Source: Anoplopoma fimbria (taxonomy: Eukaryota > Chordata > Actinopteri > Perciformes > Anoplopomatidae). From it: DNA of 64,000 nucleotides. The position numbers and the translations under genes are program-made. The stretch lies in contig NC_072458.1 of assembly GCF_027596085.1 (NCBI RefSeq), positions 20,827,851 through 20,891,850 of the forward strand, given 5' to 3'. Shown in pieces: positions 43,271 to 57,941 of this stretch (position 1 is the stretch's first letter; the number at the start of each line of letters is the position of its first letter). The notes under the pieces were generated by a model, which was not told the DNA's origin, made no database searches, and saw only the letters and a list, made by a program, of their open reading frames with translations.

Positions 43271-44129
43271 AATAGTGTTATCGAACTTATTTTTGCAAGA
43301 AGCCAGCATAAACACATAAAAATACAACTAAAGGCATAAAAAATGGTGGTACATTACACACAATATAGGATAAAGAATAAAGACGTTTATGTGATAAAAG
43401 CAAGAAAAACAGCAGCAATAAGAATGGAGACCAGATAAGATAAAAGTGCAGAGCCTGAACCCGTTGCACCGTATTTTCAGAAACCTCCATCTCTAAACAG
43501 AGAGGAGCATGTTCGAATTACTTGAAGAGCGGATTTTCTAGATTTGCTGTGATGGATTTAGCTTTTTGTGTGATTTGTCTGCTAAAAATGTTTTATCACC
43601 TGTGATTCTATTCACTGGGTTTAAAATGTTTCCCAGCTGAATCCTGGACCTTTAAAACACTATTGAATACATTTGACCTTCGCAGAATAAAACAGACTTT
43701 GTTTCCACTTCCTGCTTCGCTGTGTGAATGAAGTGTGTCTGAAGAGCTGAATGTCTCCTATTTCGTCATCTCTTCACAACATCAACCGACACAAATCAGT
43801 TGAAAATGAAGATACTTTTCATGTACCAATGTTTGAGCTGGGGTTAACAGAATTTTGGGGGAAAAAATGAAACAGAATATGGAAAGATGGGTCATTGTTA
43901 TAGAAACCCAATACACAGATGACCTTTTGCCATATCTTCCCTGTGTCTGTTTCTATTCAAATCAATGCAATCCAACATGGAATAAATGGATTAAATAACC
44001 ATATTATCAAAAATGCATTGTGCTCATGAAATCAGCAACATCATTAACTTACTCGCAGGTCTAAGGAGGGGTTTTCCTTCAATAATGGAACATGGCCTGT
44101 ATTTTCCACTACAAACTGAGGAGTTACAG
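43271..44129. other. Unassigned AT-rich stretch
   Basis: No recognised feature. A-rich minus-coded frames near 43290-43490 are unsupported. Confidence 0.4.
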
Positions 44130-44522
44130 CTTAAGCTTCCCTGCAGCACAGCTTTGCCCCAGTGAGCTTATAAATTAAATAGGCCACCATGCCAAGACTC
44201 TGTGCCTCAAGACCTTTCCCAAAAAACTCCCCGGCTCTCTGCTCCCTGATGCTGGCCATAGACACAAACATACACATTACACTGTGCAATAATAGTTAAA
44301 AAAGTTAAAATAGTTAAAATATTTTTTTTTCTGTCTGTAAATATAATATTTCAGTTATTGTTGTTTTTTCTACTGTTTTTTTTTATTACTTATTTATAAT
44401 ACTTGTTTTTTTATTTTCTTCTACTATGTCTCTTGTGTGCACTTTACTCTACGCTGCTGTAAGCCTGCAAATTTCCCCGCTGCGGGACTAATAAAGGATT
44501 ATCTTATCTTATCTTATCTTAT
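44130..44522 (+). mobile_element. LINE 3' end with (ATCTT)n tail
   Basis: CACATTACACTGTGCAATAA, a T-rich UTR, AAATTTCCCCGCTGCGGGAC with TAATAAAGGATT, then four ATCTT units (44501-44520). The AATTTCCCC...GGACTAATAAAGG ending with a pentanucleotide tail is a fish LINE terminus I recall. The coding part is absent or unrecognised and the left border is approximate. Confidence 0.6.
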
Positions 44523-44546
44523 ACACAAAACAAACAAACCAAATGT

Positions 44547-44548
<2 letters not shown>

Positions 44549-44615
<67 letters not shown>
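44549..44615. repeat. (AC)n microsatellite, 33 units
   Basis: Pure tract close to the LINE tail, possibly seeded from it. Confidence 0.98.
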
Positions 44616-44616
<1 letters not shown>

Positions 44617-44689
44617 TCTCTCACACACACTTCCACACAGGCAGGCAGCATGTGGGCAGGCAGCCAGACAAACACTCACATGTATACAA

Positions 44690-45000
44690 CGTGCCCTACA
44701 AAGACATTTTTTCTTCTTCTCTCCAGTTTCAAACAAACAAAGTCGCTCTCTGTATTCACGTGCCGGCCTCGTGTCAGCGTATGTTTTAATTTGAATGGAT
44801 TTCATGTGCCCCCCCCCCCCCTTTTTTCTCCCCCTTTTGATCCCGCGGCTGACATTGAAGCTCTCTTCCTCTTTTTTTTTTTCCCTCACTTTCTCTCAAA
44901 CCCTCCGGGGACATCGCACTGTGCCATCTATCACTCTCTCCTCTTCACTCCTGTTTCTCGCTTTGTTCTCACATTCCCCCCCCCCCCACTCTTTCCTCCA
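44690..45000. other. Polypyrimidine-rich tract with two C runs
   Basis: Long C/T-biased plus strand with C13 at 44809-44821 and C12 at 44976-44987. The strong strand asymmetry keeps a 234-codon frame (44437-45141) open, which I consider spurious. Confidence 0.85.
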
Positions 45001-45009
45001 ACCGTGAAG

Positions 45010-45300
45010 AGGCAGAAATCGGACATCTCTATATTCTCCGGATCCCATGGTGCAGTCCGGGAGGCTAATATTGCTTCTGGCTCTGTCATCCAGGGTTCGG
45101 GAGGTCACCGTGGCAGCCAGCCTCTGCGGCCTCATGGGTAGCGACCCGCCAAGATCCACAGCGTCTGGGGTTAAGTCTCACCAGCCCCCCCTCATATGTA
45201 CAGTACAGATGAAACACTGAGGCTACGGTGCAGCGCCGCCCTCCTCATTTCCCTCGCCATCGCCCGAGCCTCCGAGTCATTCACACTAGGGGGCAGGTGT
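45010..45300. other. GC-richer island of unknown role
   Basis: Higher GC and CpG than its surroundings (ATTCTCCGGATCCC, CAGCGCCGCCCTCC, GCCATCGCCCGAGCC). A pyrimidine-rich acceptor-like tract ends GAGGCAG at 45016, but no convincing donor follows. It could be a small CpG element, an unannotated exon or a repeat piece. Confidence 0.25.
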
Positions 45301-45598
45301 AGAAAAAGATCAAGTGTCATACGTCGTTTTAAGGGCTTCATTCATACCAACAGGGTGCACATCCACAAAAGGGCTCAACTGTCAGTCTTTCAAGGCACAA
45401 AGGCGGGTCTATTTTCAGCATGAAACTATTGAAAGGAAAGATTACTATAACCTTTCATCAATTTATATTTATATATCAATGTATATGCTAATAATAATTC
45501 CTCTTCCTATTATTAGAAAAACATTTTATGGGGTTTAAAGGTGCTACATTGGAATTCAGAGCTCATCATTTGCCTCTCACAAGCTCTTACAATTCACG
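45301..45598. other. Unassigned stretch
   Basis: AT-rich ATATTTATATATC near 45467. From 45536 the sequence is repeat-like (TTAAAGGTGCTACATTGG). Confidence 0.35.
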
Positions 45599-45634
45599 GC
45601 TAACAGTGCTAACAGCGCTAACAGCGCTAACAGG
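45599..45634. repeat. (GCTAACAGY)4 nonanucleotide tandem
   Basis: Four 9-bp units GCTAACAGT, GCTAACAGC, GCTAACAGC, GCTAACAGG. The same word occurs at 39761-39780 in another repeat-like block. Confidence 0.9.
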
Positions 45635-46056
45635 GTAAACAACGGCAGCAGTGCTAAGACAAGCTGTTTAATTATGACCCGAACTGTCCATTTAAAACAA
45701 CTGACAGATCAACTTCCTGGTTCTAACTTTGAACTGGATTTTTATAGCTTATTATTTGCATGGAGGGATTATTACTCACAATTTGCACTCACTTTTGTTT
45801 TTACCTCTAAATGAAGTCCTCAGATGTGGAAAGATTGCACCGAAATAATATGTTGAATTTATATTTGCTAATAAATATCCACGTTTTTGCAAAGGAGGGA
45901 AATAAACACATAAATAAGCTGCTCTGTAGTACATTTATTGTCACAATATCGATCTTCTAATTTAACACGTTTTACCAAAAATATCAAACTCTACATTTAA
46001 ACTATTCTGAGAACTTTTAGAACTTGTTATTCGTGTTGGCCGAAAAGTTGAGTTTT
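45635..46056. other. Unassigned stretch
   Basis: AT-rich, unrecognised. Confidence 0.4.
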
Positions 46057-46236
46057 AGTTGATTCTTGAACTTGCAAACGGTAGTTAACAAATCAATCCA
46101 AACTCAAGGCAGCTTTTAAAAATTAATTTACTGACGAAGACCGAGTGATACGGTCGAAACTCGGGAACAAGTTAGTAAGAGAACCTTGAGTTCAGATTGT
46201 CTCGTTAACTGCCGTGTTCAAGGTCAATAATCAACT
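46057..46236. repeat. Inverted repeat with 53-bp arms enclosing a hammerhead-like core
   Basis: Arms 46057-46109 and 46184-46236 are reverse complements at 43 of 53 positions. Between them lies CTGACGA (46130-46136), then a GACCG...CGGTC stem and GAAAC (46155-46159). CUGANGA - stem II - GAAA is the catalytic core pattern of hammerhead ribozymes, but an extra A separates CTGACGA from the stem, and no clear stem I/III with a UH cleavage site was found. It may be a fold-back or Penelope/retrozyme-like repeat, or a coincidence. Confidence 0.55.
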
Positions 46237-47013
46237 GCCAAATTCAAATGGCAGTATGTATTTCAGGAATTAAAAGCATTTGTTTGACACAATAATAACA
46301 TTGAAGTTGTTCTTTCTCATCCACAGCACAGAGTCGTCTTTCAGCCTCATTTCTAGCTTTCTCCTCATTTAACCTCCTCTGGCTGATATAACCGCCTGCT
46401 TGATTCAATTATGATTTTAGTAACCTCTTGAGGGAATAGTCTCAGTTTTTCCATCTCTGTGTGAAATACTTCTCTATTGTTTGGGTAAATGGCTACATTT
46501 TGTGACACCCTTTGATTAGTTTTCTTTATTAAATAATTGACAGTGAACGCCCCCAAAACCCTGAGGAGCATCAAAATATTAGGTTTCAGCCTGCCGACAG
46601 CAGAATTCAATCACTTTGAATATATTACTTAGGGAAAAAGATTCTGAATAAATGGACAATTACTTTCCATGCATGAGAATCATTGGAACAGCAGTCGGCT
46701 TGCTGATATTATCATATTAATGGTCTGCAGTAAGCTTCTTTTCCTTAAAATGGAAATGAGTATCGGGGCTTTAAAAAGGAGAATGAACACTGACTAAAGC
46801 TGGTTTTATTCATCAATATTTTTCATGGGGAAACACATGCATTCATTTTTGGGAAGGCATGCATTTGAGATGTTTATCAAAAATAGTTTTTTTTATGAGA
46901 CTCTGCTGTTTATATTTCACCATGTGAATGGCGTGGCCTGATCTGTCATGTGTAAGCGATCACACGTAGTGGCAAGGTGAGAATGAAAAGGCAGCTTTTT
47001 CACACACAGCAGT
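46237..47013. other. Unassigned unique stretch
   Basis: No recognised repeat; the minus frame at 46365-46610 is unsupported. Confidence 0.4.
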
Positions 47014-47031
47014 CACACACACACACACACA
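47014..47031. repeat. (CA)n microsatellite, short
   Basis: Nine units. Confidence 0.95.
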
Positions 47032-47463
47032 GTCAGTCATCACCACCACACAACCTTCCATTCCTTCACTGCCTGTTTGACATGGCATGATGTATTCATT
47101 GGCTGCGTTTGCACGGTAGAGAAAAATACCTGTCAGTTGGCCTTTCAGTGGTGGGGGTTAATCTGTTTACATGAACCTCTGATAACCTGTGATTGAGTCC
47201 CTTGTGTTGTCATGAATGAGCCAGTTAACACAAGGTTACTCAAGCTCAAAATAGCCCAACAGGGGAAAAAAAGGTGTTTAAAAAGCTCCAAGGATTTAGT
47301 GTCACACTTCTGTAAACTTAAGGAACTTCCAAAATTGGTCCAGAGTCGGAGAGAGAGCGTCCAACCGTTTTGTGCTGTGCTATGTTATGTTATATTATAA
47401 GACCCAGGTAAACTATTTGGCCTGAGACTAGTATATAAACTTATAAAAATCCTTAATAAAAAT
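47032..47463. other. Unassigned stretch
   Basis: No recognised feature. Confidence 0.4.
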
Positions 47464-47560
47464 AATCAAGTCAAGTCAAGGTTTATTTATATAGCTCAAA
47501 ATCACGATTCTCCAAGGGGGTCACGATCTGTACAACATGACCAACTCTGACCACTGGCTC
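47464..47560 (-). mobile_element. L2-like tail, reverse orientation
   Basis: AAGTCAAGTCAAGG then TTTATTTATATAGC is the reverse complement of the GCTATATAAATAAA-plus-tail arrangement seen at 26100 and 34720. The following GGGGTCACGATCTGTACAAC matches a repeat phrase I recall from teleosts. Confidence 0.55.
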
Positions 47561-49309
47561 CAAAAACAAAAAAAACTGCAATAGGGGACAAAAATGAAGA
47601 AATCTACAAGACGGACAGATATGTTTTAGTCAGAAACAGTATGACAATATAAAGCAAAAATAAAGAATATGAATCCGGTAAGATGAGGAAACACCACATT
47701 ACCTCCTCTCGACCACAGAGACCTGGGCTGCAGTCCAATAGTGTTGTGATGTCCTATGTCTGCTAACCACTTTTCCTTGACCTCGATGGAAAACGTCATG
47801 GGGTCAAGGAAAGATGTGAAGGACAATTCATAAGCACTTAGGAAAAGACAACAGCGGTCCTGAGAGAATCCAATGTGCACTGACGGCCAGTGTTTTCTTT
47901 TAGATTTATAACACATAGAAAATGAGTACAGTGACAAATTCAAACTCTGATTTTTGGCTAGAACAACTTGAGACACATTGCTGAGCTGCATCTCAGATTA
48001 AGACTTCAGGTTTCCAGCTATCAGATGATCACTGTTGACATTCTCTCCGACAAAAACGGCTCTATGTGGGTCTCTAAGGGTTTATCAACTTCACAAACAT
48101 AGGTAATCTGAATTCAAGAGGTTTTTCCTCATTGTACAGATGGACCTGCAGCATATATGCTCTCTAAAGGCATGACTGTCAGTAATGACTAAGAGATGAA
48201 TTCATCAAATGTGGGAGGAAAGATAAGAACGTTCACTCTAACCAGATGAAATGCAAACTGCAAAGAAGCTGCAATCCAAACTCTCAGAGTTTTCATCAGT
48301 GGAACTGAAGAAAAGAAATAATACTGTGTGTTGCCATGGAAACTGAAACTTGGTAGTTTTCCAGATGGAGTGGAAAAAAAACTGAAAATGTGGATAAAGT
48401 CACAGACGGAAAAAGAGAAAGCGGAGGCAGAACTGAGACGGAAAGTGGAGCAAACAAAGAATATCTTTCAGATATTATTAAGCAATAAGAATCTCATAGA
48501 GACACAAAACTGACCTTTACTTTTAACATCCGATGTCCCCTCACTGCTATCTCCTATTCATATCTCAGATCTGCTATGGAAACAGCACGCACACCCAAAC
48601 AAACTCGCAGCAGCCTCGGCCCTCTGAGGTCTGTTCCTGAAGTGAGTGCAAGACTTAGCGGGATACTTGTGATTCTCTAATGAACCATCTGTCTCATCAG
48701 CTGAACATCACACTGCTTGATGCTGACAAAACTGGAAATCTCCATATGTTCACACACAGGTTTTCTTTTTTCCTTCTGAGTGTCAGTGAGAGTGACGCAG
48801 AGTGAGGAACATATGTAAGCTTTAACTGTTATGTATAGGCAGAACAAGTCAGTCAACGAGGGGGAGAAACAGAGGAGCGTCTTGCATTTACTCATAGTAT
48901 TATACTGTATGCACCATTACAGTAAATTAAAAAGTTCACCTCAACCATGGAAATTCTTCTAAACAATTCATATCATCCAGACAATGTTACTGTGCTGTGT
49001 ATGCATTTAAAAAAAGAGAGAAATAAGTTGTTTTTAGGTACAGTGGAAGACATAATTAGAAGCAGAGATACAGTAGCTTAATGTTCCATTTTCGACTCAT
49101 GCAAAATACAACAAGAGCTAGACTCATTAAGTATTTTGCATATGTTTGTATGTATGGATGTGACATATTCTGTCGTCTATCTATCAAGCAGCGTTTGCAG
49201 GGTTCATCTCCTACTATTTATGTGGATATAATGGTAGAGACAAGTTAACAGAGGACAACAATATATGTTCCCAACAAGTTGTGGCACCTTTGCCTTTTCG
49301 AAAATGCAT
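47561..49309. other. Unassigned stretch
   Basis: The minus frame at 47626-47991 includes a GAG|GTAATG donor-like site at about 47697-47704, but the region looks repeat-derived and I make no exon call. Otherwise unrecognised. Confidence 0.35.
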
Positions 49310-49500
49310 TCTCAATTATGTTCAGCCTTTAGGCAACAAAACTACTTGGTTTTGTTCGGTAAAATATCGTTGTTTGGGATAAATGGAGCATGTTACTTTT
49401 TGTTTCATGTTGGACAAGGACACTGGTATCCTGGGTTAAAGTAGGCCACTGTGCTTGACACTACCCACCATGTCGACAACCTCACCTTAATGTGCTGATA
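49310..49500 (+). repeat. Dispersed repeat family H, fragment
   Basis: TTTAGGCAACAAAACTACTTG, GGCCACTGTGCTTGACAC. The first phrase is the reverse complement of phrases at 50389-50520. Confidence 0.4.
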
Positions 49501-50388
49501 GCTTAATTTCATGTGCACAGAAATGAGAGAACAAGAATGTGCTGTGCTGTGATTGTAATGCTACAAAACGGAAAAAGTAAAAAAAACAATAGATAAGGGG
49601 GCTTTGATTAGAGGGCGTATACGTTCTTCTATTTAATGACATAGATTAGTCCCAAACGAGGACTTTATCTCAGAATTGACCTTTAAGATTGGCGTTGAAC
49701 CATGAAATTACGATTTTTATGCATTTGTTAAATAATGACACTTATAACACCCACATTGATGGGTTTGATCACAGTACAGTCATATAATTTAGTTTATAGC
49801 TTTAAAAAAACACGTTTAAGTGTGCAGTCACTCTTAAATAATACTATTGTTACGTAGTCACAACTGTGTGTTAATAGAGTATTTTACGACTATTACAACT
49901 ATTTGATGATTTGTAGGATTTTTCTCAGGTAGAAGTGCGGCTGAAATGATTGTTTCGTTTTTTCCACTTCTTTTCTAAACTTGGTCTCTGACACTCCGAT
50001 GCTGAACTGCTACTACTGAGCTCTGCTTCACTCTCAGAGCACACAGTCCGGGAGCCGACTGCATAATGAGCTGCTGTCTGAGTGAATCAGGCACCGAATA
50101 CACGCAGGCCGCAGCTGCAATTTTCAAAATAAATGCTGCAGCACGCAATTTAGGTGGTTTATTATAACCACTTGGTTTGGAATTTGAAGAATAATTGCTT
50201 TGGCACACCCAGAAGTAGAATACAAAGAGACATCGTCCACTTGCAGATCTGAGCCAGGGCCATTGAGATAGTTGGGCTGAAATAAGCATGTAAAAATCGC
50301 ACCATTTTTTCTTTTGTTTTTTGCAAAAAAACATGTGCAATTACAGCAACTTCATCAATGGCACTACTGTGGCTATTTCAAACTAAAT
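49501..50388. other. Unassigned stretch
   Basis: The block 49970-50200 has a balanced composition and an overlapping pair of open frames, without splice support. Confidence 0.35.
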
Positions 50389-50660
50389 GACAATCTTTTC
50401 CTAAACCTTACTAGGAAGTTTTGTTGTCTAAACCAAACCATGTGTTTAACTATCTTTTCCTAAACATACCCAAGTAGTATTGTTGCTCAAACCTAACTAA
50501 GTAGCATTAGTTGATTATGAAGACGGAAGTTTATTTTGAATAGACGGTAGGCACATAACGACACATTTCTTAAACGGTGTTATATTAACCGATGCTGAAT
50601 GTTCAGAACAGATGGACATGTTTCCAATGAAGTGGTCAAATGTGACATTTTGAAAATGAA
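50389..50660 (-). repeat. Dispersed repeat family H, copy with tandem units
   Basis: Two diverged units beginning CTTTTCCTAAACCTTAC and CTTTTCCTAAACATACCC, each followed by an AAGTAG-GTTTTGTTG or AAGTAGTATTGTTG phrase, give a period near 60 bp. Opposite orientation to 49310 and 51395. Confidence 0.5.
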
Positions 50661-51394
50661 ACCTTGTACGGAGGTATTTGTGTTTGGGAAAAGGGAAAGT
50701 TATGGGAATGCTGGTAATGAATAATTAAACACTAAGATGACATATTCAGAAGGTACCACTGCAAAGCAAAGGGGAGGATTTTGAAGGAACTTCTTTAAAA
50801 TGTAACATCATCTCACATCTGTTAATTCTTCTTCTAGACAGGCACACACTAGTAAGAAGGAACGGCTGTAGGTGGAGGTGGATGAAAGAGATCCATCCTG
50901 TTGGTGTAATCAATGGGACCAACACATAGATCCAGAGGAAGAAAAATAAAGACAGCTGAGGGAGGACAGAAAGGAAGAGACAACAGAAAAGACAGATCGC
51001 AGTAGAAAGAAGACAGTAGCTGTGATTGAAAGTATCCTTGAAGATCCAGGAGAAGCCTCACAGCTGAACAATTGCTAAGTAACCAAATCATACTTTTAAA
51101 ACATCCAGTCTGCTAATGGAGTCTGACGTAACCTCAAGTACAGACGGAACTGCAGTCCCACTTTAGTGTTGGAGGCAGAAGCTCATGCTAACTTAGATGA
51201 GTCCTTATTGCAAGAGGAGTTCTTTGCCTCCATCCTTTTAATCTCCAGAATGTTTTCAGTAAGATAGAAGCTGCTAAAAAAACGTTGTAAGTTTCTGCAA
51301 ACCACAAGATACAATGAATGTCAACGATTCGGAACCAAAAAGGTTTCAATAATCGGTTTCATATGCATCTTGTATCACACTCACAGAAACGCAC
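50661..51394. other. Unassigned stretch
   Basis: No recognised feature; the minus frame at 50849-51091 is unsupported. Confidence 0.4.
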
Positions 51395-51665
51395 AATACC
51401 ACATGGTTTACGTTGAGAAACGTTTGGTTAGGTTTAGGAAATTAAAGTACTTTGTTAAGGTAAGAAAGAAGATCATGGTTTGTGTTCAAAGAATAAATAA
51501 ATAATAACCTTCCTTAGCAGACTTTCTCACGTAACGTTGTGTCACAAGTGTAAAGTCAGCACTTACTTTTGATGTCACATGGGACGCTAACAGCTGTCTC
51601 CTGGGTGAAAGTCCTGAGTTTGTTGGACCCACCCACCACCCCTGAGACCCATCTTTAGTGATTTT
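51395..51665 (+). repeat. Dispersed repeat family H, longest copy
   Basis: GTTTGGTTAGGTTTAGGAA, AGATCATGGTTTG, GCAGACTTTCTCACG and CTCCTGGGTGAAAGTCCTG occur in the order I recall for a common fish repeat. Confidence 0.5.
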
Positions 51666-52559
51666 TCTCATCCTTTATACCTATTATTATGTAACTTTCA
51701 ATGACATCTGTTGCTTATACTACGTCACTTGCTCTACCTGAATGCAATGCATGAAAAAGAAAAAGTCCATATTTAACATATCCCTGGTTTGCAGTAAAGT
51801 ACAATGCCAGCATTTATTTCCTGGTTAAGCGATAGGAGCGCATCACTTTGACCGAGAAGATTTTTATTACTTTCTTTCAAGGTAACTATAGAGTGCTGCA
51901 GGGATAATGTATTTCTGTTGGCACTGGGTCCCTCAACAAATAAATAAATAAAATTGATGGATAAAATTGGATTTTTGGATTATTGTAGAAAATAAGCTCT
52001 GTGTGTTTTGTTCAGCAAGGTTATCTTCATAGATCAACTCAACTTTCATGATTTTCGAAGCATGAATGAAAAATGTTAGGCCATAAACAGTCACATCAAC
52101 GCCAGAAGGACATTTTGTAATCTCATTTAGCAACTTTTTTTTGTATAGTAAAACAAAAGCTTGTGTTAACCACAGACCTTATTTCTGGAATCCAACAAAA
52201 AAAACAATTAGCTTTGGAACAAGGTACCCAAGTGTGCCAAAATGCTCTTTTCTGGGTTTGAGGACCCATTCCTGCAGCACTATATTTCTTTCAGTTAATC
52301 ACTTATAGAAGGAATGCATTGGTATATTTTTACACCACCATCATCAACAATAAATTACCAAACCAAACCGCAGCTGATAAATCCATACATCTCCCTTCTG
52401 TCAACAACCAGCCCTGTTAACATCATATGTTAGACTTAATTCAATTCTGCAGGTAAATTAATAAGCACAGGGTTATATCTTTTGAGCGAACTGTTCCTTT
52501 AGGCTTAAATCAGCTTTAGAAGAGAGGTTGCAGTAATAGAAAATCTACACGGAGCTCTC
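51666..52559. other. Unassigned AT-rich stretch
   Basis: AATAAATAAATAAA at about 51938. GCAGGGATAATGTATTTC at 51898 and CCTGCAGCACTATATTTC at 52272 are partly similar. Nothing was identified. Confidence 0.35.
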
Positions 52560-52760
52560 TCTCCTCCTCTGTCACCGCTCACCCGCCCTTGACCTTTCGG
52601 CCGTGCAGACAGACCGAGCAGCTCGGTCAGCAGAGGAACCTCTGTGACCCGAGCAGACAACTCCTCACTCCAGAACATGCAAATGAGCCAGGTAGCTCCG
52701 CCCCGACGTGTGTTTGGGTGGAAAACCACTGACACCTCCATCTGTTTGGTGAGAGGGAGG
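52560..52760. promoter_or_regulatory. GC/CpG-richer block with octamer, candidate regulatory DNA
   Basis: Above-background CpG (CACCGCTCACCCGCC, TTCGGCCGTGC, CCGCCCCGACGTG) and a perfect octamer ATGCAAAT at 52677-52684 directly before GAGCC and a GC-box-like CTCCGCCCCG. This resembles a promoter or enhancer, but no transcript was recognised downstream. Confidence 0.27.
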
Positions 52761-52903
52761 GAGGAAGAGGGGGAAGATGACGAATAAGAGAGCATAGCAA
52801 TAAGGGGGAGCGGAGGAGAGAATGGGCAAATTGGTGTGACAGTGTCACACATATCTTCTGTGTTATACCTCCATGAAGATCCTGTGTTTTTCTCAAGTGC
52901 TTC

Positions 52904-52922
52904 TTTTTTTTTTTTTTTTTTT
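52904..52922. repeat. T19 homopolymer
   Basis: Pure T run. Confidence 0.95.
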
Positions 52923-53019
52923 CTGCCGTGGTTTTTATTAATGCATGCAGGGAAAATGTTCATTTTGTGATGTTTTTCCAGCCTGTCTGAAAGCTGTTAT
53001 GGAGCTCGGTAACTGTATT

Positions 53020-56599
<3,580 letters not shown>

Positions 56600-57045
56600 T
56601 GACCCTTTGCTAAGCCCCGCCCACACTGTCACTAACTTCACTTAGTTTTGGTCTACAATATGTATTTGAAGGAAAGTCTTCACTGTTACAATCATTGAAA
56701 AGCAAAAGTGAGGACATTCAATACACCTTTATTAGCTAGCATAGCATAGAAGTGCTGCCGTAAGTTAATGATGTGCTAACGTACTCTGCTAATGTTTGCT
56801 TCACCAATCTTTTTTTACTTAGAAACTTTGAGTTTTATGAACGTATATCTCCTTCCAGCCTCTCCAGGTAAAGAGCATCACTGTAACACAACAACCATGA
56901 CTAGCTCCAAATCCACCGAAAACAGCCTGAACATTATGAAAATCTGAAAAAGAGCTGAATAGTTTTCGGACCCTGGTCAGTACCGGCCAATGCTACTCTA
57001 TGATTGGCCAATTTGCTTTTGAGGACGGGACTTAGTGAAGGGTCA
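56600..57045. mobile_element. MITE family B, complete copy
   Basis: Left end TGACCCTTTGCTAAGCCCCG and right end reversed TGACCCTTCACTAAGTCCCG are terminal inverted repeats with few mismatches. The element is 446 bp with no transposase frame. Interior motifs are shared with the left-truncated copy at 10855-11162. No clear target duplication was seen, so the superfamily is open. Confidence 0.78.
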
Positions 57046-57941
57046 GTTGTGAGGGGAAAAAGACTTTTCTGTTGAAGAAAGAACTTCATTATCATACAAA
57101 TACAATAATAGTCACACTTTGGTTGAAAATTCAAGGCTGACCACTCAGTCAAATGGACATCTTATTTATTGAAACATTCTGGCTTTGAGGCTTCACCTTC
57201 AGTAGGATTATTTATGTTAACATGTTGCATTTGATTTTAAACCGCTTTAAATTTCAGGCACTGCTGGTTTGATACCCAACAGTTAAACCACAGCTCTAAT
57301 TTAGACTGATCAAAACTAGTTTGGATTTCAGAAATTCTGGCTCTGCTAATGCCAACAGTTCCTCAAAGCTTTCCTTGTTCTTATTGCTGGTATGTAAAAA
57401 AAAAATCCATCTCTTTTCATGTCATTCAACTGAAGCATTGCCTTAACTGTACATGTTCAATTCAGTTTGATCCTAATAAGCTTCCATTTGACAAAGGCCT
57501 GTCTTTAGATAGCTCAACCTCAATGAGCTTCTGAAAGACAGTAAAGTTTACTTTCTGTGGGTGGAAATGTTTCCATTAAGCTGATTTTCCTGATCCAGAG
57601 CTTTACAAATCATCGTGATGGTCCCCATTGATCGTCGCATTGAGCACACAGCCGTTTGAATTACGTTAAAGTGAGGAGAGAATGAAGTTGGCGACGTCGG
57701 AGAGAGGAATCAGAAGAGTCGCAGCTCCCACGGAATAATAAGTGGAATCCAGAAATTACGTTTTAAATGAGTAATGACTAATAAATAATAGATGTGACTT
57801 TCTTCTGAATAACGAGCCCAACACTGCTCCCTTGGATAGCAGTGCCATGCTGGATCCCCAAACTTTGACCCTGGCTGTTGTGGTGGAAGTTTTCCAATAC
57901 AATTTACTATACTAATACCCAATTTGTACTAGTATTATCTA
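57046..57941. other. Unassigned stretch
   Basis: No recognised gene or repeat. Confidence 0.4.

Noticed and set aside
44437..45141. Longest open frame in the window (234 codons, plus)
   Set aside because: It crosses a CA tract and a C/T-rich tract that lack stop codons by composition; there is no recognisable domain or consistent splice signal.
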